In this document: positions 43,179-52,759 of the stretch, piece after piece
How the letters are laid out: each line of letters begins with the position of its first letter
Numbering within the stretch: the stretch's first letter is position 1
NCBI RefSeq assembly: GCF_014646515.1
Contig: NZ_BMNK01000008.1
Coordinates: 310,001-374,000, forward strand
Length of the DNA stretch: 64,000 nucleotides
Origin: Nonomuraea glycinis
Lineage (GTDB): Bacteria > Actinomycetota > Actinomycetes > Streptosporangiales > Streptosporangiaceae
Reading direction: 5' to 3'
Program-made: the position numbers and the translations under genes
The notes under the pieces: model-generated
Databases searched by the model: none
What the model saw: only the letters and a program-made list of their open reading frames with translations
What the model was told of the DNA's origin: nothing

Positions 43179-44660
43179 TCAGGCCGCCTCGCGGGCCTGG
43201 TCGATGAGGGTGACCAGGTCGGTCACCATCGGGTCCTCGGCCTCGCCCGCCAGCCGCCTGCCCTGCTCCCCCAGCGCGTCGAGGTCCATCCCGAACGCGT
43301 CGCGGTCCCGCATGTACAGGGCGAAGGCCGCCGCGAGCACGTCCACCCGCAGCCGTACGGGCGCGTCCTTCCACAGCGCGCCGGACAGCGCGTCCACCTC
43401 GACGGAGTCGCTGGTCTCGGCGGCCACCCTGGTGTCGGGGTGCTGCCAGCGCACGGTCGCCGTGGCGAGCTGGCCCGTCGCGCCGGGCTTGAGCCGTACG
43501 GAGTACAGGGCCGTCACGGAGTGGCCGGGGCCGACCTCGCCGCCGTCGCGGGAGTCGTCGCGGAAGTCCTCGGTGGCCAGTGCCCGGTTCTCGTAGCCGA
43601 GGAGCCGGTGGCTCGCCACGACCGACGGGTTGAAGGCGACCTGCGCCTTGGCGTCCCGGGCGCGCAGCTCGATGTTGGCCGGGAGCTGCGTGGTGAACGT
43701 CTTCTCCGCCTCCTCGGGCGTGGAGACGTACACGGCCGAGCCGTCGCCGTTGTCGGCCAGTTGCTCCATGAGCTCGTCGCCGTACTCCCGGCCGACGCCG
43801 ACGGTCAGCAGCGTCACCTGCTCGCCGGCCTGCTCCTTGACCCGGTCAAGGATGGCCTGCCAGGCGGTGTTGCCCTGGTTGGCCAGGCCGTCGGAGAGCA
43901 GGATGACCTTGTTCGTGGCGGCGGGGCGGAAGCCCTTGGCCGCGTGCTCGTAGCCGAGCAGCATGCCGCTCTCCAGGTTGGTGCCGCCCGCGACGACGAG
44001 CCGGTCGACGGCCGCGTGCAGGTCGTCCTTGGCGGTGAGCGGGGTCATCGAGGCCAGCGCCTCGGCGGTGTCGCTGAAGGCCACGATGGAGACCTGGTCG
44101 CCGGGGGCGAGCTGGTCGAGCAGGGTGTGCAGGGCCCGCTTGACCAGGTCGAGCCGGCCGGGCTCGGCCATCGAGCCGGAGACGTCGACCACGAAGGTGA
44201 GGTTGGCGGGGCGGCGCGCCTCGTCGGAGGTGGCGCGCGTCTGGAGGCCGACCCGCAGGACGGCCTCGTCGCGGGTGCCCAGCCGGGCGCCGTCCACGTG
44301 CACGGCGAAGCCGTCGCCGGGCGGCTCGGCGTAGTCCTGCCTGAAGGAGTTGACGAACTCCTCCGGCCGGATCTGGTGCGGCTCGGGCCAGCGGCCCTCC
44401 TCGAGCGTACGGCGGGCGTAGGCGTAGGAGGCGGTGTCCACGTCGAGGGCGAAGGTGGAGATCTGCGCCCGGGTGGTGTCCTGGTCTTCGTTCGGGGCCT
44501 GACTCGCCGAGGCGGTGGGCCGGGGCCGCTGCTCGTTGCCGGATGCCTGGTCGGGAGCGCGTTCGGGAGCGGTGGCGTTGCCACCTGGTCCGCCGCCGCA
44601 CGCGGCGAGCGCCAACAGCGCCGCGATCCCGATACTCGCCACTAAGGGACGAAATTTCAT
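43179..44660 (-). CDS. VWA-domain lipoprotein (YfbK-like)
   Basis: A 493-residue secreted lipoprotein. The signal peptide ends in the lipobox LAAC (Cys21) and is followed by a Pro/Ser-rich linker. The von Willebrand A domain near residues 140-330 has the MIDAS motif VVDVSGSMAEPGR, SDGLANQGNT and VGREYGDELM. A C-terminal beta domain (DUF3520-like) follows. GGAGG precedes the ATG at 44660. It probably mediates surface protein contact; the partner is unknown. Confidence 0.88.
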   Translation of the reverse strand: MKFRPLVASIGIAALLALAACGGGPGGNATAPERAPDQASGNEQRPRPTASASQAPNEDQDTTRAQISTFALDVDTASYAYARRTLEEGRWPEPHQIRPEEFVNSFRQDYAEPPGDGFAVHVDGARLGTRDEAVLRVGLQTRATSDEARRPANLTFVVDVSGSMAEPGRLDLVKRALHTLLDQLAPGDQVSIVAFSDTAEALASMTPLTAKDDLHAAVDRLVVAGGTNLESGMLLGYEHAAKGFRPAATNKVILLSDGLANQGNTAWQAILDRVKEQAGEQVTLLTVGVGREYGDELMEQLADNGDGSAVYVSTPEEAEKTFTTQLPANIELRARDAKAQVAFNPSVVASHRLLGYENRALATEDFRDDSRDGGEVGPGHSVTALYSVRLKPGATGQLATATVRWQHPDTRVAAETSDSVEVDALSGALWKDAPVRLRVDVLAAAFALYMRDRDAFGMDLDALGEQGRRLAGEAEDPMVTDLVTLIDQAREAA

Positions 44661-44784
44661 CGCAATGCACCTCCAGGCCGTACGACGGCTCCCCGGCCAC
44701 AGTTGGCCGGGCCGGTGACGCAAGCGAGCGCAAACCGCTATCCACGCGTGATCAATTGTGGTGAACCGGTCATATCCGGTAGTC

Positions 44785-46569
44785 ATGGACCTCGTGCGTG
44801 TCTATTTAGGGCTGGCCGCCAAAGGCCGCGACGTTCCCGCCCATGTCCAGGACCGGGTCCGAGCCGTCATCGAGACCGTGTTCCCGGTGCCTCCGGACGT
44901 GATCCGGGCGCGGGAATGGCAGGGCAGGGGGGTGTCGCTGTTCGGGTGGAGCAACGAGCCCGACGACTCCCGGCAGCCGCCGCTGATCGCCGACCACGGC
45001 GGCCGGGTCCTCGGGCTGAACGGTCACCTGGCCGATCCGGGCGAGGCCACCCGGCTGCTGGACGATCCTTCCAGCGGCGACGTGGGCGGCTGTTTCTCCG
45101 CCTGGGTCGCGCGGGACGGCGAGCTGACCGCCGCCACCGCGATCAACCGGGTCTGCCCCGTCTTCTACGCCGAGACGCCGGAGCTGCACATCGTGGGCAG
45201 CCGGGCCCTGCTGGTGCACCTGGCCGCCCAGCCGACCGAGCGGATCGAGCATGACGTGCTCGCGCTGCAGACGATGATCCGGCAGGGGTTCTTCCTGTCG
45301 GACGAGACCCCGTACATGGGAGTGACGGCGCTGCGGCCGAGCTCGCGGCTGGACGTGCGGGACGGGCGGCGGACGATCACCGAGACGCCGCTGCCGGAGG
45401 CGGCGGCCGTGCCCGGGTCGGCGCGGAGCAAGCGGGCGGCGATCACGGAGCTCGCCGACGCGCTGCTCGCCACCGTCGCGCCGCTGCGCGACGCCGGAGA
45501 GCCGGTGAACCTCGCGCTGACCGGCGGGCGCGACACCCGGATCCTGGCCGCGCTGCTGCACGCGGCGCGGGTGCCGTTCCGGGTGACCACGAACGGGCTC
45601 GACACCCATCCTGACGTGATCCTGGCCCGCCGGATCGCGGCCCTGCTCAAGGTCGAGCACACGGTGATCGCTCCCCCGCAGACCGCCCAGCAGGACGCGG
45701 TGCTGGTGGAGCACCCGCTGAGCCGGGCCTGGGAGACGCTGCGCACCTGTGAGGGCATGACGTCGGCGTACGAGTCGATCGTGGGTTACCTGCCCTACTC
45801 CGGCAAGGCGACCATGTCCGGGCAGAGCGGCGAGACGCTCCGGGCGGGCAGCCTGAACCTGCTGCAGAGCGACCTGAGCGACAAGGCGCTGCTGCGGCGC
45901 GTCAACAACACCTTCTACAAGGACGAGAAGCTGTTCACCGCCGAGGCGAACGAGCACGCCCGCGAGCTCGCCAAGCCCTGGCAGGCGCGGACGAACCGGC
46001 TCGAAGCGCTGGACCACATCTACATCTGGTACAAGGTCGGGCGCTGGCAGGCCAGCGCCCGCGCCGGGTCGCTGCGCCGGGGAGATCCGGTCCGGCCGTT
46101 CCTGGACAACCGGGTGGTACGGGCCGCGCTCAGCCTGGACCAGGGCTGGCGCCTCTCCGAAGAGGTGATTTATTCACTTATTCTGCGATTCGCCCCTGAG
46201 CTGCGGGATGTGCCGATCGAGGGGAAACCGTGGCGGTTCGCCGAAGGGCTGGCGGCCCAGCGCAAGTGGTGGACGCGGACCCACGTCCCACCCGAGCACA
46301 TGCCGACGGCCAAGACCGGCGGCGGCTGGAGCTGGCGCACCAGCCCCGGGCCCGCGCTGACGGACGTGCTGCGCGCGCAGGTGCTCGGCCACCTCGACGC
46401 CCTGACGCCGATCGTGAACCCGGACGAGGTACGCGCCCTGTTCGCCGACCCGGTGGTCAAGAAGCCGGGCCTCGCCTGGCACCTCTACACGGTCAGTACG
46501 CTGCTGACCGGGACGTACCCGGGCAAGCAGCCGGAGGGCCTGGAGAAGATTGCGGTGTCCAAGCCGTAG
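44785..46569 (+). CDS. asparagine-synthetase-like protein
   Basis: A 594-residue protein. The N-terminal half resembles the glutaminase fold of Asn synthetases but starts without the Cys2 nucleophile, as in beta-lactam synthetases. The C-terminal half has the pyrophosphatase motif LALTGGRDTRILAALL, where the usual SGGxDS serine is Thr. It probably activates a carboxylate with ATP to make an amide. The ATG at 44785 gives MDLVRVYL; a GTG at 44758 is also possible. No peptide or lasso-precursor gene is near. Confidence 0.75.
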   Translation: MDLVRVYLGLAAKGRDVPAHVQDRVRAVIETVFPVPPDVIRAREWQGRGVSLFGWSNEPDDSRQPPLIADHGGRVLGLNGHLADPGEATRLLDDPSSGDVGGCFSAWVARDGELTAATAINRVCPVFYAETPELHIVGSRALLVHLAAQPTERIEHDVLALQTMIRQGFFLSDETPYMGVTALRPSSRLDVRDGRRTITETPLPEAAAVPGSARSKRAAITELADALLATVAPLRDAGEPVNLALTGGRDTRILAALLHAARVPFRVTTNGLDTHPDVILARRIAALLKVEHTVIAPPQTAQQDAVLVEHPLSRAWETLRTCEGMTSAYESIVGYLPYSGKATMSGQSGETLRAGSLNLLQSDLSDKALLRRVNNTFYKDEKLFTAEANEHARELAKPWQARTNRLEALDHIYIWYKVGRWQASARAGSLRRGDPVRPFLDNRVVRAALSLDQGWRLSEEVIYSLILRFAPELRDVPIEGKPWRFAEGLAAQRKWWTRTHVPPEHMPTAKTGGGWSWRTSPGPALTDVLRAQVLGHLDALTPIVNPDEVRALFADPVVKKPGLAWHLYTVSTLLTGTYPGKQPEGLEKIAVSKP

Positions 46570-46577
46570 TCCGGCGC

Positions 46578-47597
46578 TCACCAGTGCATCAGGAGCAGCT
46601 CGGCGGAGAACCCCGGCCCCAGGGCGAGCAGCACGGCGGGCTGGTTCGGGCGCCCGCGCGTCTGCTGCAGGACGTGCAGCACCGACACCGACGACAGGTT
46701 GCCGTGCTCGCGCAGCGACCGCCAGGTCACCTCCAGCGCCTCGGCGGGCAGTTCCAGGGCCGCCACGATCCCCTCGATCACCTTGGGCCCGCCGGGATGG
46801 CAGATCCAGGTGCCCACCTGGGCGGTGGTGAGGCCGTAGTCGGCCAGGAAGGCCCTGATGTCGTCGGCCAGCACCCGATCGACGAACGCGGGCAGCCCGG
46901 CGTCGAGCATGATCCGGAAGCCGTGCCCGCCCACGTCCCAGCCCATGAGGTGCTGGGTGTCCGGATAGAGCTTGCTGCGGGTCGCCACCACCTCACGGCC
47001 CCGGCCGCGCCCGGTCGCCACGACGGCCGCCGCGCCGTCGCCGAACAGGCCGCTGGCGATCAGGTTGGCGATCGAGACGTCGTCGCGCTGCACGGTCAGC
47101 GAGCACAGCTCCACACAGACGAGCAGCGCCGTGTGGCCGGGCCAGCCGCGCAGGTAGTCGTGCAGGCGGGCCAGCCCGGCGGCCCCGGCGGCACAGCCCA
47201 GGCCGAACACCGGGACCCGCTTGACGTCCGTCCGCAACCCCGCGCGCTGCGCGAGCCGGGCGTCGAGCGACGGCGTGGCCAGACCGGTGGACGAGCAGAA
47301 CACCAGGAGATCGACTTTGTCCGGCGACGATCCCGCCTTCTCCAGCGCGCCGGCGATCGCCCGCTCCCCCAGGTCGAGCGCCACCTCGACGTACGCCTCG
47401 TTGGCCCGGTCGAAGGAGTCGAGCTTGGCGTAGTCGTCGAGCGGCAGCGCCAGGTGGCGGCCGGTCACCCCCGTGGCGAGGTGAAAGCGTGTCAGCAGCT
47501 CCTCGTCGGCCGAGGTGAGCTGGGCGAACGCCTCGGTGATCTCTTCCTGCCCATAGCGGTGCTCCGGCAGGACGGTCTGCACCCCCGATATGTACAT
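46578..47597 (-). CDS. type III polyketide synthase
   Basis: A 339-residue chalcone-synthase-like enzyme with the catalytic triad intact: Cys135 (FGLGCAAGAAG), His267 (WICHPGGPKVI) and Asn300 (REHGNLSSVS). The ATG at 47597 gives MYISGVQTVLPEHRYG. It condenses malonyl-CoA with an acyl-CoA starter, commonly into alkyl-pyrones, -resorcinols or naphthalenes. There is no tailoring gene beside it, so the product cannot be named. Confidence 0.92.
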   Translation of the reverse strand: MYISGVQTVLPEHRYGQEEITEAFAQLTSADEELLTRFHLATGVTGRHLALPLDDYAKLDSFDRANEAYVEVALDLGERAIAGALEKAGSSPDKVDLLVFCSSTGLATPSLDARLAQRAGLRTDVKRVPVFGLGCAAGAAGLARLHDYLRGWPGHTALLVCVELCSLTVQRDDVSIANLIASGLFGDGAAAVVATGRGRGREVVATRSKLYPDTQHLMGWDVGGHGFRIMLDAGLPAFVDRVLADDIRAFLADYGLTTAQVGTWICHPGGPKVIEGIVAALELPAEALEVTWRSLREHGNLSSVSVLHVLQQTRGRPNQPAVLLALGPGFSAELLLMHW

Positions 47598-47658
47598 ACA
47601 CCGTTTCTGCCGCTGAGAAGAGCGGGCTAACATCCGCCCCACCAGGCGACAGGATCGC

Positions 47659-48051
47659 TCAGACGGTGTAGTCGAAGGTGTAGGAGTGGGAGCCGTCCGG
47701 GGCGATGGCGATGTCCATCTCGCCGCGCAGGCCGCGCAGCTCGCCGGTGCCGGAGTCGGGGACGACGGTGACGCGCAGCGACCGGCCGGCCGGGTCGCTC
47801 ACCGCGAGGTGCTGGACGACGAAGCTGCCGGACCGGCCGTGCAGGACGCCCTCGACACGCTCCACCGCGACGTACGCCTTGGACTCCTCGACCGGGGTGG
47901 ACACGACCATGAGGTGCACGACGCTGGTCGCGGTCAGGTCGCCGTGGAAGGTCTTGCTCATGGTGACGTGCCCGAGCGTGACGCCGGCGCGGTCGTCGAA
48001 GGGCGGCTGGGCGTTCCAGTCGGCGGTGTCGAAAGGGCCTGTTGCGATCAT
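47659..48051 (-). CDS. DUF3224 family protein
   Basis: A 130-residue protein matching DUF3224: FHGDLTATSVVHLMV, VERVEGVLHGRSGSFVVQH and the C-terminal GEMDIAIAPDGSHSYTFDYTV. The ATG at 48051 has no strong ribosome site. Function unknown; the fold is a small beta barrel related to allene oxide cyclase. Confidence 0.88.
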   Translation of the reverse strand: MIATGPFDTADWNAQPPFDDRAGVTLGHVTMSKTFHGDLTATSVVHLMVVSTPVEESKAYVAVERVEGVLHGRSGSFVVQHLAVSDPAGRSLRVTVVPDSGTGELRGLRGEMDIAIAPDGSHSYTFDYTV

Positions 48052-48086
48052 GTGTCCATGGTGGCGGGCGTACCTGTCAGTTCCCG

Positions 48087-48878
48087 TCAGGTACCGGCGA
48101 GCCGTTCGACCACCGGCGCGAACTGCTCCAGAAACTGCCCGTTGACCGACACGTACGACACGCCGAGCTTGTCCCTGCGCCTGTTCAGCCTGTCCACCAT
48201 CTGCTCGACCGTGCCGGACAGCCTGCCGACGGCGGTGGCGTCGAGGGCGCCGAAACGGCTGACCGTCCAGGCGGGCTGCTCGTCCCCCACCACGGCCAGG
48301 TTGATGTTGAGCTCCAGCTCCTTGAAGCGGTCCCCGGCGAGTTCGTACAGCTCGTCGAGCTTGGCCGCGAGGTGCTCCTCGGTGCTGTGCGGCGGTAGGC
48401 CGAGCGCCACGGTGCGGGCCCTGGCCGCCGCCAGCCGGAGCATCTTCGGCCCTGTGGCGGCGATCAGGATCGGCACGTCCTCGACGGCGTCCAGGGTCCG
48501 CTCCAGCCGGTCGATCCGCCGGCTCGGGGTGCCGTAATCGACGCCGAGCCGGACGGCGTCGGCTGCGGCGTCCGGCCGTCCGGCGCCGAGGCCCAGCTCG
48601 AACCGGCCGCCGCTGAGTGTGCGCAACGTGGCCGTCTCCCAGGCGACGGCCTCCGGCGTCCGGAGCGGGGCGCACAGCACGTACGTGCCGACGCCCAGGG
48701 TCGTGGTCGCCGTCGCGGCGGCGGCCCCGGCGGCGAACGGCGACAGGGTGCCCAGCGTGTCGGGCACGAGCAGGGTGTCGTAGCCGAGGCTCTCGGCCCG
48801 GCGCGCCAGGCCGGCCCACGCGCCGGCGTCGGGGGCGTGTCCGGCGACGACGCCGAACCGGAAGGGATGGTGGATCAT
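48087..48878 (-). CDS. LLM class F420-dependent oxidoreductase
   Basis: A 263-residue luciferase-like enzyme (TIM barrel). Diagnostic stretches are FRFGVVAGH, LGVGTYVLCAPLRTPE, ATLRTLSGGRFELGLGAGR. It is F420-dependent by family. The ATG is at 48878. It is followed 35 bases later by the DUF3224 gene on the same strand. Substrate unknown. Confidence 0.9.
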   Translation of the reverse strand: MIHHPFRFGVVAGHAPDAGAWAGLARRAESLGYDTLLVPDTLGTLSPFAAGAAAATATTTLGVGTYVLCAPLRTPEAVAWETATLRTLSGGRFELGLGAGRPDAAADAVRLGVDYGTPSRRIDRLERTLDAVEDVPILIAATGPKMLRLAAARARTVALGLPPHSTEEHLAAKLDELYELAGDRFKELELNINLAVVGDEQPAWTVSRFGALDATAVGRLSGTVEQMVDRLNRRRDKLGVSYVSVNGQFLEQFAPVVERLAGT

Positions 48879-48968
48879 GTCTCAACGATCACCCATCGGC
48901 CCGCCCGGCACATCGTCCGCGAGGCTGGTGACCCGCTACGCCGCCGGACGCACGTCCCCGGCCGGGCC

Positions 48969-50171
48969 CTACTCCCCCAGCAGTAGGCGGGTGAAGTCGC
49001 CGGCGAACTTGCCCCGCGGGTCGTACCGGCCCACCAGCTCGCGGAACCGATCGGGGCAGGACGGCCACCGGGTGAACACCTTGCCCCAGTGCGGCCGGGG
49101 GTCGAACGGCGCCAGCACGTCCTCCACCAGCCTGACCACCGGCAGCACGGCCTCGGTGTCCCTGATCCAGGTGAAGTGCACGGCCACGCTGTCCCGGCCG
49201 TAGAACGGGCTCAGCCAGAGGTCGTCGGCGGCGACCGTACGCACCTCGGTGATCTGCAGCACCGGCCGGATCCGGTCCCGCACGGCCCGCAGCTCGCGCA
49301 GCGCGCCGGCCGCGTGCTCGCGGTCCATCACGAACTCCGTCTGCAGCTCGTCGCCCGCGCTGCTCGGCGGGGAGTCGGCGCGGAAGTGCGGCAGCCGCTC
49401 GTGCCACGGCCCCGGCACGCCGAGCTGCTCGGTGCAGCTGTCCGGCGGCATCCCCGGCACCGGGTGCCGGGGCCCGTCCGCCGCCCGGGTGCCGTGCCAG
49501 TCCCCTTCGGGCAGGGGGGTGCGGCGCTTGATCCAGGCGCGGGTGTCGTGCCAGTCGGTGAACAGGCTGACGCTGTGGCCGTCGCCCATCAGCTCGTCGA
49601 ACGGCGCGTCGTCGGGCACGCCCTCGCGCACGTACTGGCGCAGCTCGAAGGCGGGCACCAGGTCGAGCGTCAGCGTGGTGACGATGCCGAGCGCGCCGAG
49701 CGAGACCACCGCGCCGGGGAAGTCGGCGTCGCCGCGGTCGAGGGTGATCAGGGAGCCGTCGGCGGTGACCAGCTCCAGCGCCGACACCGCGGCCGACAGG
49801 CTCTGGTTGCCCGGCCCCGACCCGTGCGTGCCGGTCGCGACGGACCCGGCCACCGAGATGTGCGGCAGCGAGGCCAGGTTGCCCAGGGCTAACCCCTGGG
49901 CGTGCAGCTCGGCGGCGAGCCGGGCGTACGTGGTGCTCGCGCCGACCCGCACGCGCGCCGCCGCGCCGTCGATCTCGATCCGGTACGGCATGCGGTCCAG
50001 GCGGACCAGCTCGCCGGGGGTGTCGGCGACGTCGTTGAAGGAGTGCGCGCTGCCCAGGGCGCGCACCCGTGGGGTGGCGGCGACCAGGCGCTGGAGCTCG
50101 TCGAGGGAGGTGGGGTGGTGGAGCCGGGTTGCCCGGAATTCGGTGTTTCCGGACCAGTTCGTCAGCGTCAC
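48969..50171 (-). CDS. alditol oxidase-like FAD oxidase (AldO type)
   Basis: A 400-residue vanillyl-alcohol-oxidase-family protein. His43 in LGSAHSFND matches the covalent FAD-linked histidine of Streptomyces AldO; the second motif SVATGTHGSG is the FAD loop. GTG start at 50171. Enzymes of this type oxidise polyols such as xylitol or sorbitol to aldoses with release of hydrogen peroxide. It is preceded 76 bases upstream by the quinone reductase gene. Confidence 0.88.
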   Translation of the reverse strand: MTLTNWSGNTEFRATRLHHPTSLDELQRLVAATPRVRALGSAHSFNDVADTPGELVRLDRMPYRIEIDGAAARVRVGASTTYARLAAELHAQGLALGNLASLPHISVAGSVATGTHGSGPGNQSLSAAVSALELVTADGSLITLDRGDADFPGAVVSLGALGIVTTLTLDLVPAFELRQYVREGVPDDAPFDELMGDGHSVSLFTDWHDTRAWIKRRTPLPEGDWHGTRAADGPRHPVPGMPPDSCTEQLGVPGPWHERLPHFRADSPPSSAGDELQTEFVMDREHAAGALRELRAVRDRIRPVLQITEVRTVAADDLWLSPFYGRDSVAVHFTWIRDTEAVLPVVRLVEDVLAPFDPRPHWGKVFTRWPSCPDRFRELVGRYDPRGKFAGDFTRLLLGE

Positions 50172-50247
50172 CGCCTCACCTTGCCACACCACCCGGAACA
50201 CCGGCCCGGGTGGCCTCACCTCGCCACGCCGGCCGGGGCGGCCGCTC

Positions 50248-51204
50248 TCAGATCTCGATGACGACCTTGCCGCGCGCGTGGCCGTGCTGGAGGTCGCGCA
50301 GCCTGTCGGGGAGCTGTTCGAAGGGCACCTGGGCCTGGATGTTGACGCGCAGGTCGCCGCTGTCGAGGGCGGCGCCGAGGTCGGCGAGCAGCGGGCCGCT
50401 GGGGCGGTGCACGAGGTTGACGGCGCGGATCTCCCGTTCGGTGAGGTCGTCGGGGTCCAGCGCGCCGACGATGCTGACGATGATGCCGCCGGGGCGCAGC
50501 ATCCGGATCACGTCGCCGATCGCTTCGGCCGGGTCCACCAGGTCCAGGACCGCGTCGATGCCGTCGGGGCAGAGCGCGAGCACCTGGTCGGCGACAGAGC
50601 CGCCACCTGAGCCCGCGCTGTGGTCCACGGTGTCGGAGGCCCCCAGGTCGCGCACGAGCGCTTCGGCGTCGGGCGCGGCGGTGGCGATGACGCGGGCCCC
50701 GTGCCGGGCGGCGAGCTGGACGGCGCTCTGGCCGACGCCGCCCGTGGCGCCGATGATGAGCACGGTCTTGCCCTCGTTCAGCCGGGCCGTCTCGACCACC
50801 TCGTGAGCCGTGCCCGAGGCCGTCGGCACGGCCGCCGCCTGCTCGAAGGGCACGCCCGGTGGCTTGTGGGCGATCGGGCCGTCCTCGGCGGCCACCCCGT
50901 ACTCGGCGAAGGCGCCCAGGCCGCGCGGGTAGTCGGCGAAGCGGCCGAAGACCTCGTCGCCCGGGCTGAAGGCGGTGACCTCGGCCCCCGTGGCCTCCAC
51001 GACGCCCGCGCCGTCGGTGCCGAGGATCAGCGGGAACGTGAACGGCACCATGCCCTTCATGGCCCCGGCCGCGACCTTCGTGTCGACGGGGTTGTAACCG
51101 GCGGCGCGCATCCGGACGAACACCTCACGCGGGCCGGGCTCGGGCGCGGGTACTTGCATGATCTCCGGATCGGCTCCGAACCCGGTAATGGCGATGGCGC
51201 GCAC
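50248..51204 (-). CDS. zinc-independent NADP-dependent quinone oxidoreductase
   Basis: A 318-residue medium-chain dehydrogenase of the quinone-oxidoreductase type, lacking zinc cysteines. It has GADPEIMQVPAP, LGTDGAGVVEATG and the NADPH motif IIGATGGVGQSAVQLA. GTG start at 51204. It is the last gene before the arabinose operon. Substrate unknown. Confidence 0.88.
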   Translation of the reverse strand: MRAIAITGFGADPEIMQVPAPEPGPREVFVRMRAAGYNPVDTKVAAGAMKGMVPFTFPLILGTDGAGVVEATGAEVTAFSPGDEVFGRFADYPRGLGAFAEYGVAAEDGPIAHKPPGVPFEQAAAVPTASGTAHEVVETARLNEGKTVLIIGATGGVGQSAVQLAARHGARVIATAAPDAEALVRDLGASDTVDHSAGSGGGSVADQVLALCPDGIDAVLDLVDPAEAIGDVIRMLRPGGIIVSIVGALDPDDLTEREIRAVNLVHRPSGPLLADLGAALDSGDLRVNIQAQVPFEQLPDRLRDLQHGHARGKVVIEI

Positions 51205-51304
51205 GAGGACCCCCGTCGACGACTCCTGGACGAGGTAGACGTCCCCCTGACCACCACCGCCAATCCGGACATGGCGCTTCTTGGTAGGACTTTTCAGGCG
51301 GCTG

Positions 51305-52759
51305 TCAGAAGCCCTGGGCCAGCCGGTAGTAGGCCTGGTTCCAGCGCAGCTCCTTGGTGAGCCGGCGGGTGGTGGTCTCCGCGTCGATGACCACCAGCTC
51401 CACCCCGAGCATGTCGGCCAGGTCGGCCAGCTCCTCCGTGCCGACGACCGTGGACAGCACCGTGTGGTGCGGGGCTCCGGCGGTCAGCCACGACTCGGCC
51501 GAGGTCCGCAGGTCGGGGCGGGGACGCCAGACGGCGCGGGCCACCGGCAGGCTGGGCAGCGGCTCGGGCGGCGCCACCACGTCGATCTCGTTCGCGACCA
51601 GCCGGAACCGGTCGCCCAGATCGGCGAGGCCGACGACGACGCCGGGACCGGGCTCGGCGTCGAACACCAGCCGGACCGGGTCCTCCCGGCCGCCGATGCC
51701 CAGCGGGTGGATCTCGCACGACGGGGTGCCGGCGGCGATGCTCGGGCACACCTCCAGCATGTGCGCGCCGAGGATGAGCTCCTCGCCAGGCGTCAGGTGG
51801 TAGGTGTAGTCCTCCATGAACGAGGTGCCGCCGGGAGCCATCGCCTTGAGCGTGCGCAGCAGCACCGAGGTCTTCCAGTCGCCCTCCCCGCCGAAGCCGT
51901 AGCCGTCGGCCATCAGCCGCTGCACGGCCAGACCGGGGAGCTGGCGCAGCCCGCCGAGGTCCTCGAAGTTGGTGGTGAACGCCTTGAAACCGCCGCCTTC
52001 GAGGAAGTGCCGCAGCCCCAGCTCGATCCTGGCGGCGTACCGCAGCGACTCCTGCCGCTCCCCGAGCAGCTCGGGCGCCACCCGGTAGAGCTCCTCGTAC
52101 TCCTTGACCAGCGCGGTGACGTCCGCGTCGGAAGCGGCGTCCACGGCCTCGACCAGGTCATTGACGCCATAGGTGTTGACCGAGACGCCGAAGCGGAGCT
52201 GCGCCTCGACCTTGTCGCCCTCGGTGACGGCCACGTCGCGCATGTTGTCGCCGAAGCGGGCCAGCTTCAGTGTGCGCACCTCGGCCCGGCCGGTGGCGGC
52301 GCGGGTCCAGGCGAGGATCCGCTCGGCCACGGCCGGGTCGCTGACGTGCCCGGCGACGGTCTTGCGCGGCACCCCCAGCCTGGTCTGGATATGGCCGAAC
52401 TCGCGGTCGCCGTGCGCGGCCTGGTTGAGGTTCATGAAGTCCATGTCGATGGAGCTCCACGGCAGCGCCACGTTCGCCTGGGTGTGCAGGTGCAGCAGCG
52501 GCTTACGCAGCGCGTCGAGGCCGGCGATCCACATCTTGGCCGGGGAGAAGGTGTGCATCCAGGCGATCACGCCCGCGCAGGAGTCGTCGGCGTTGGCCTC
52601 CAGCATCACCCGTCTGATCGCGGCCGCGTCGGTGAGCACGGGCTTCCACGTCACGGGCACGGGCAGCGCCTCGGCGATCCGCTGCGACTGCTCGGCGACC
52701 TGGCTCAGCGTGTCCTCGCCGTACAGCCCCTGGCTGCCGGTCAGAAACCAGATGTTCAA
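51305..52759 (-). CDS. araA: L-arabinose isomerase
   Basis: A 484-residue AraA: IWFLTGSQGLYGEDTL at the N-terminus, FMNLNQAAHGDREFG and EGDWKTSVLLRTLKAM as family motifs. TTG start at 52759 after GGAG; it overlaps the stop of araD (TTGA). It converts L-arabinose to L-ribulose. It is the last gene of araB-araD-araA. Confidence 0.97.
   Translation of the reverse strand: MNIWFLTGSQGLYGEDTLSQVAEQSQRIAEALPVPVTWKPVLTDAAAIRRVMLEANADDSCAGVIAWMHTFSPAKMWIAGLDALRKPLLHLHTQANVALPWSSIDMDFMNLNQAAHGDREFGHIQTRLGVPRKTVAGHVSDPAVAERILAWTRAATGRAEVRTLKLARFGDNMRDVAVTEGDKVEAQLRFGVSVNTYGVNDLVEAVDAASDADVTALVKEYEELYRVAPELLGERQESLRYAARIELGLRHFLEGGGFKAFTTNFEDLGGLRQLPGLAVQRLMADGYGFGGEGDWKTSVLLRTLKAMAPGGTSFMEDYTYHLTPGEELILGAHMLEVCPSIAAGTPSCEIHPLGIGGREDPVRLVFDAEPGPGVVVGLADLGDRFRLVANEIDVVAPPEPLPSLPVARAVWRPRPDLRTSAESWLTAGAPHHTVLSTVVGTEELADLADMLGVELVVIDAETTTRRLTKELRWNQAYYRLAQGF

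Noticed and set aside
44758..44785. Extended start for the asparagine-synthetase-like gene
   Set aside because: The extra nine residues have no ribosome site advantage; the ATG at 44785 was preferred, but the choice is weak.
51205..51304. Plus-strand reading of about 35 codons with a run (TTTANPDMALLG) that recalls GlnE-type proteins
   Set aside because: Too short and without a flanking motif; it could be chance in a GC-rich spacer.
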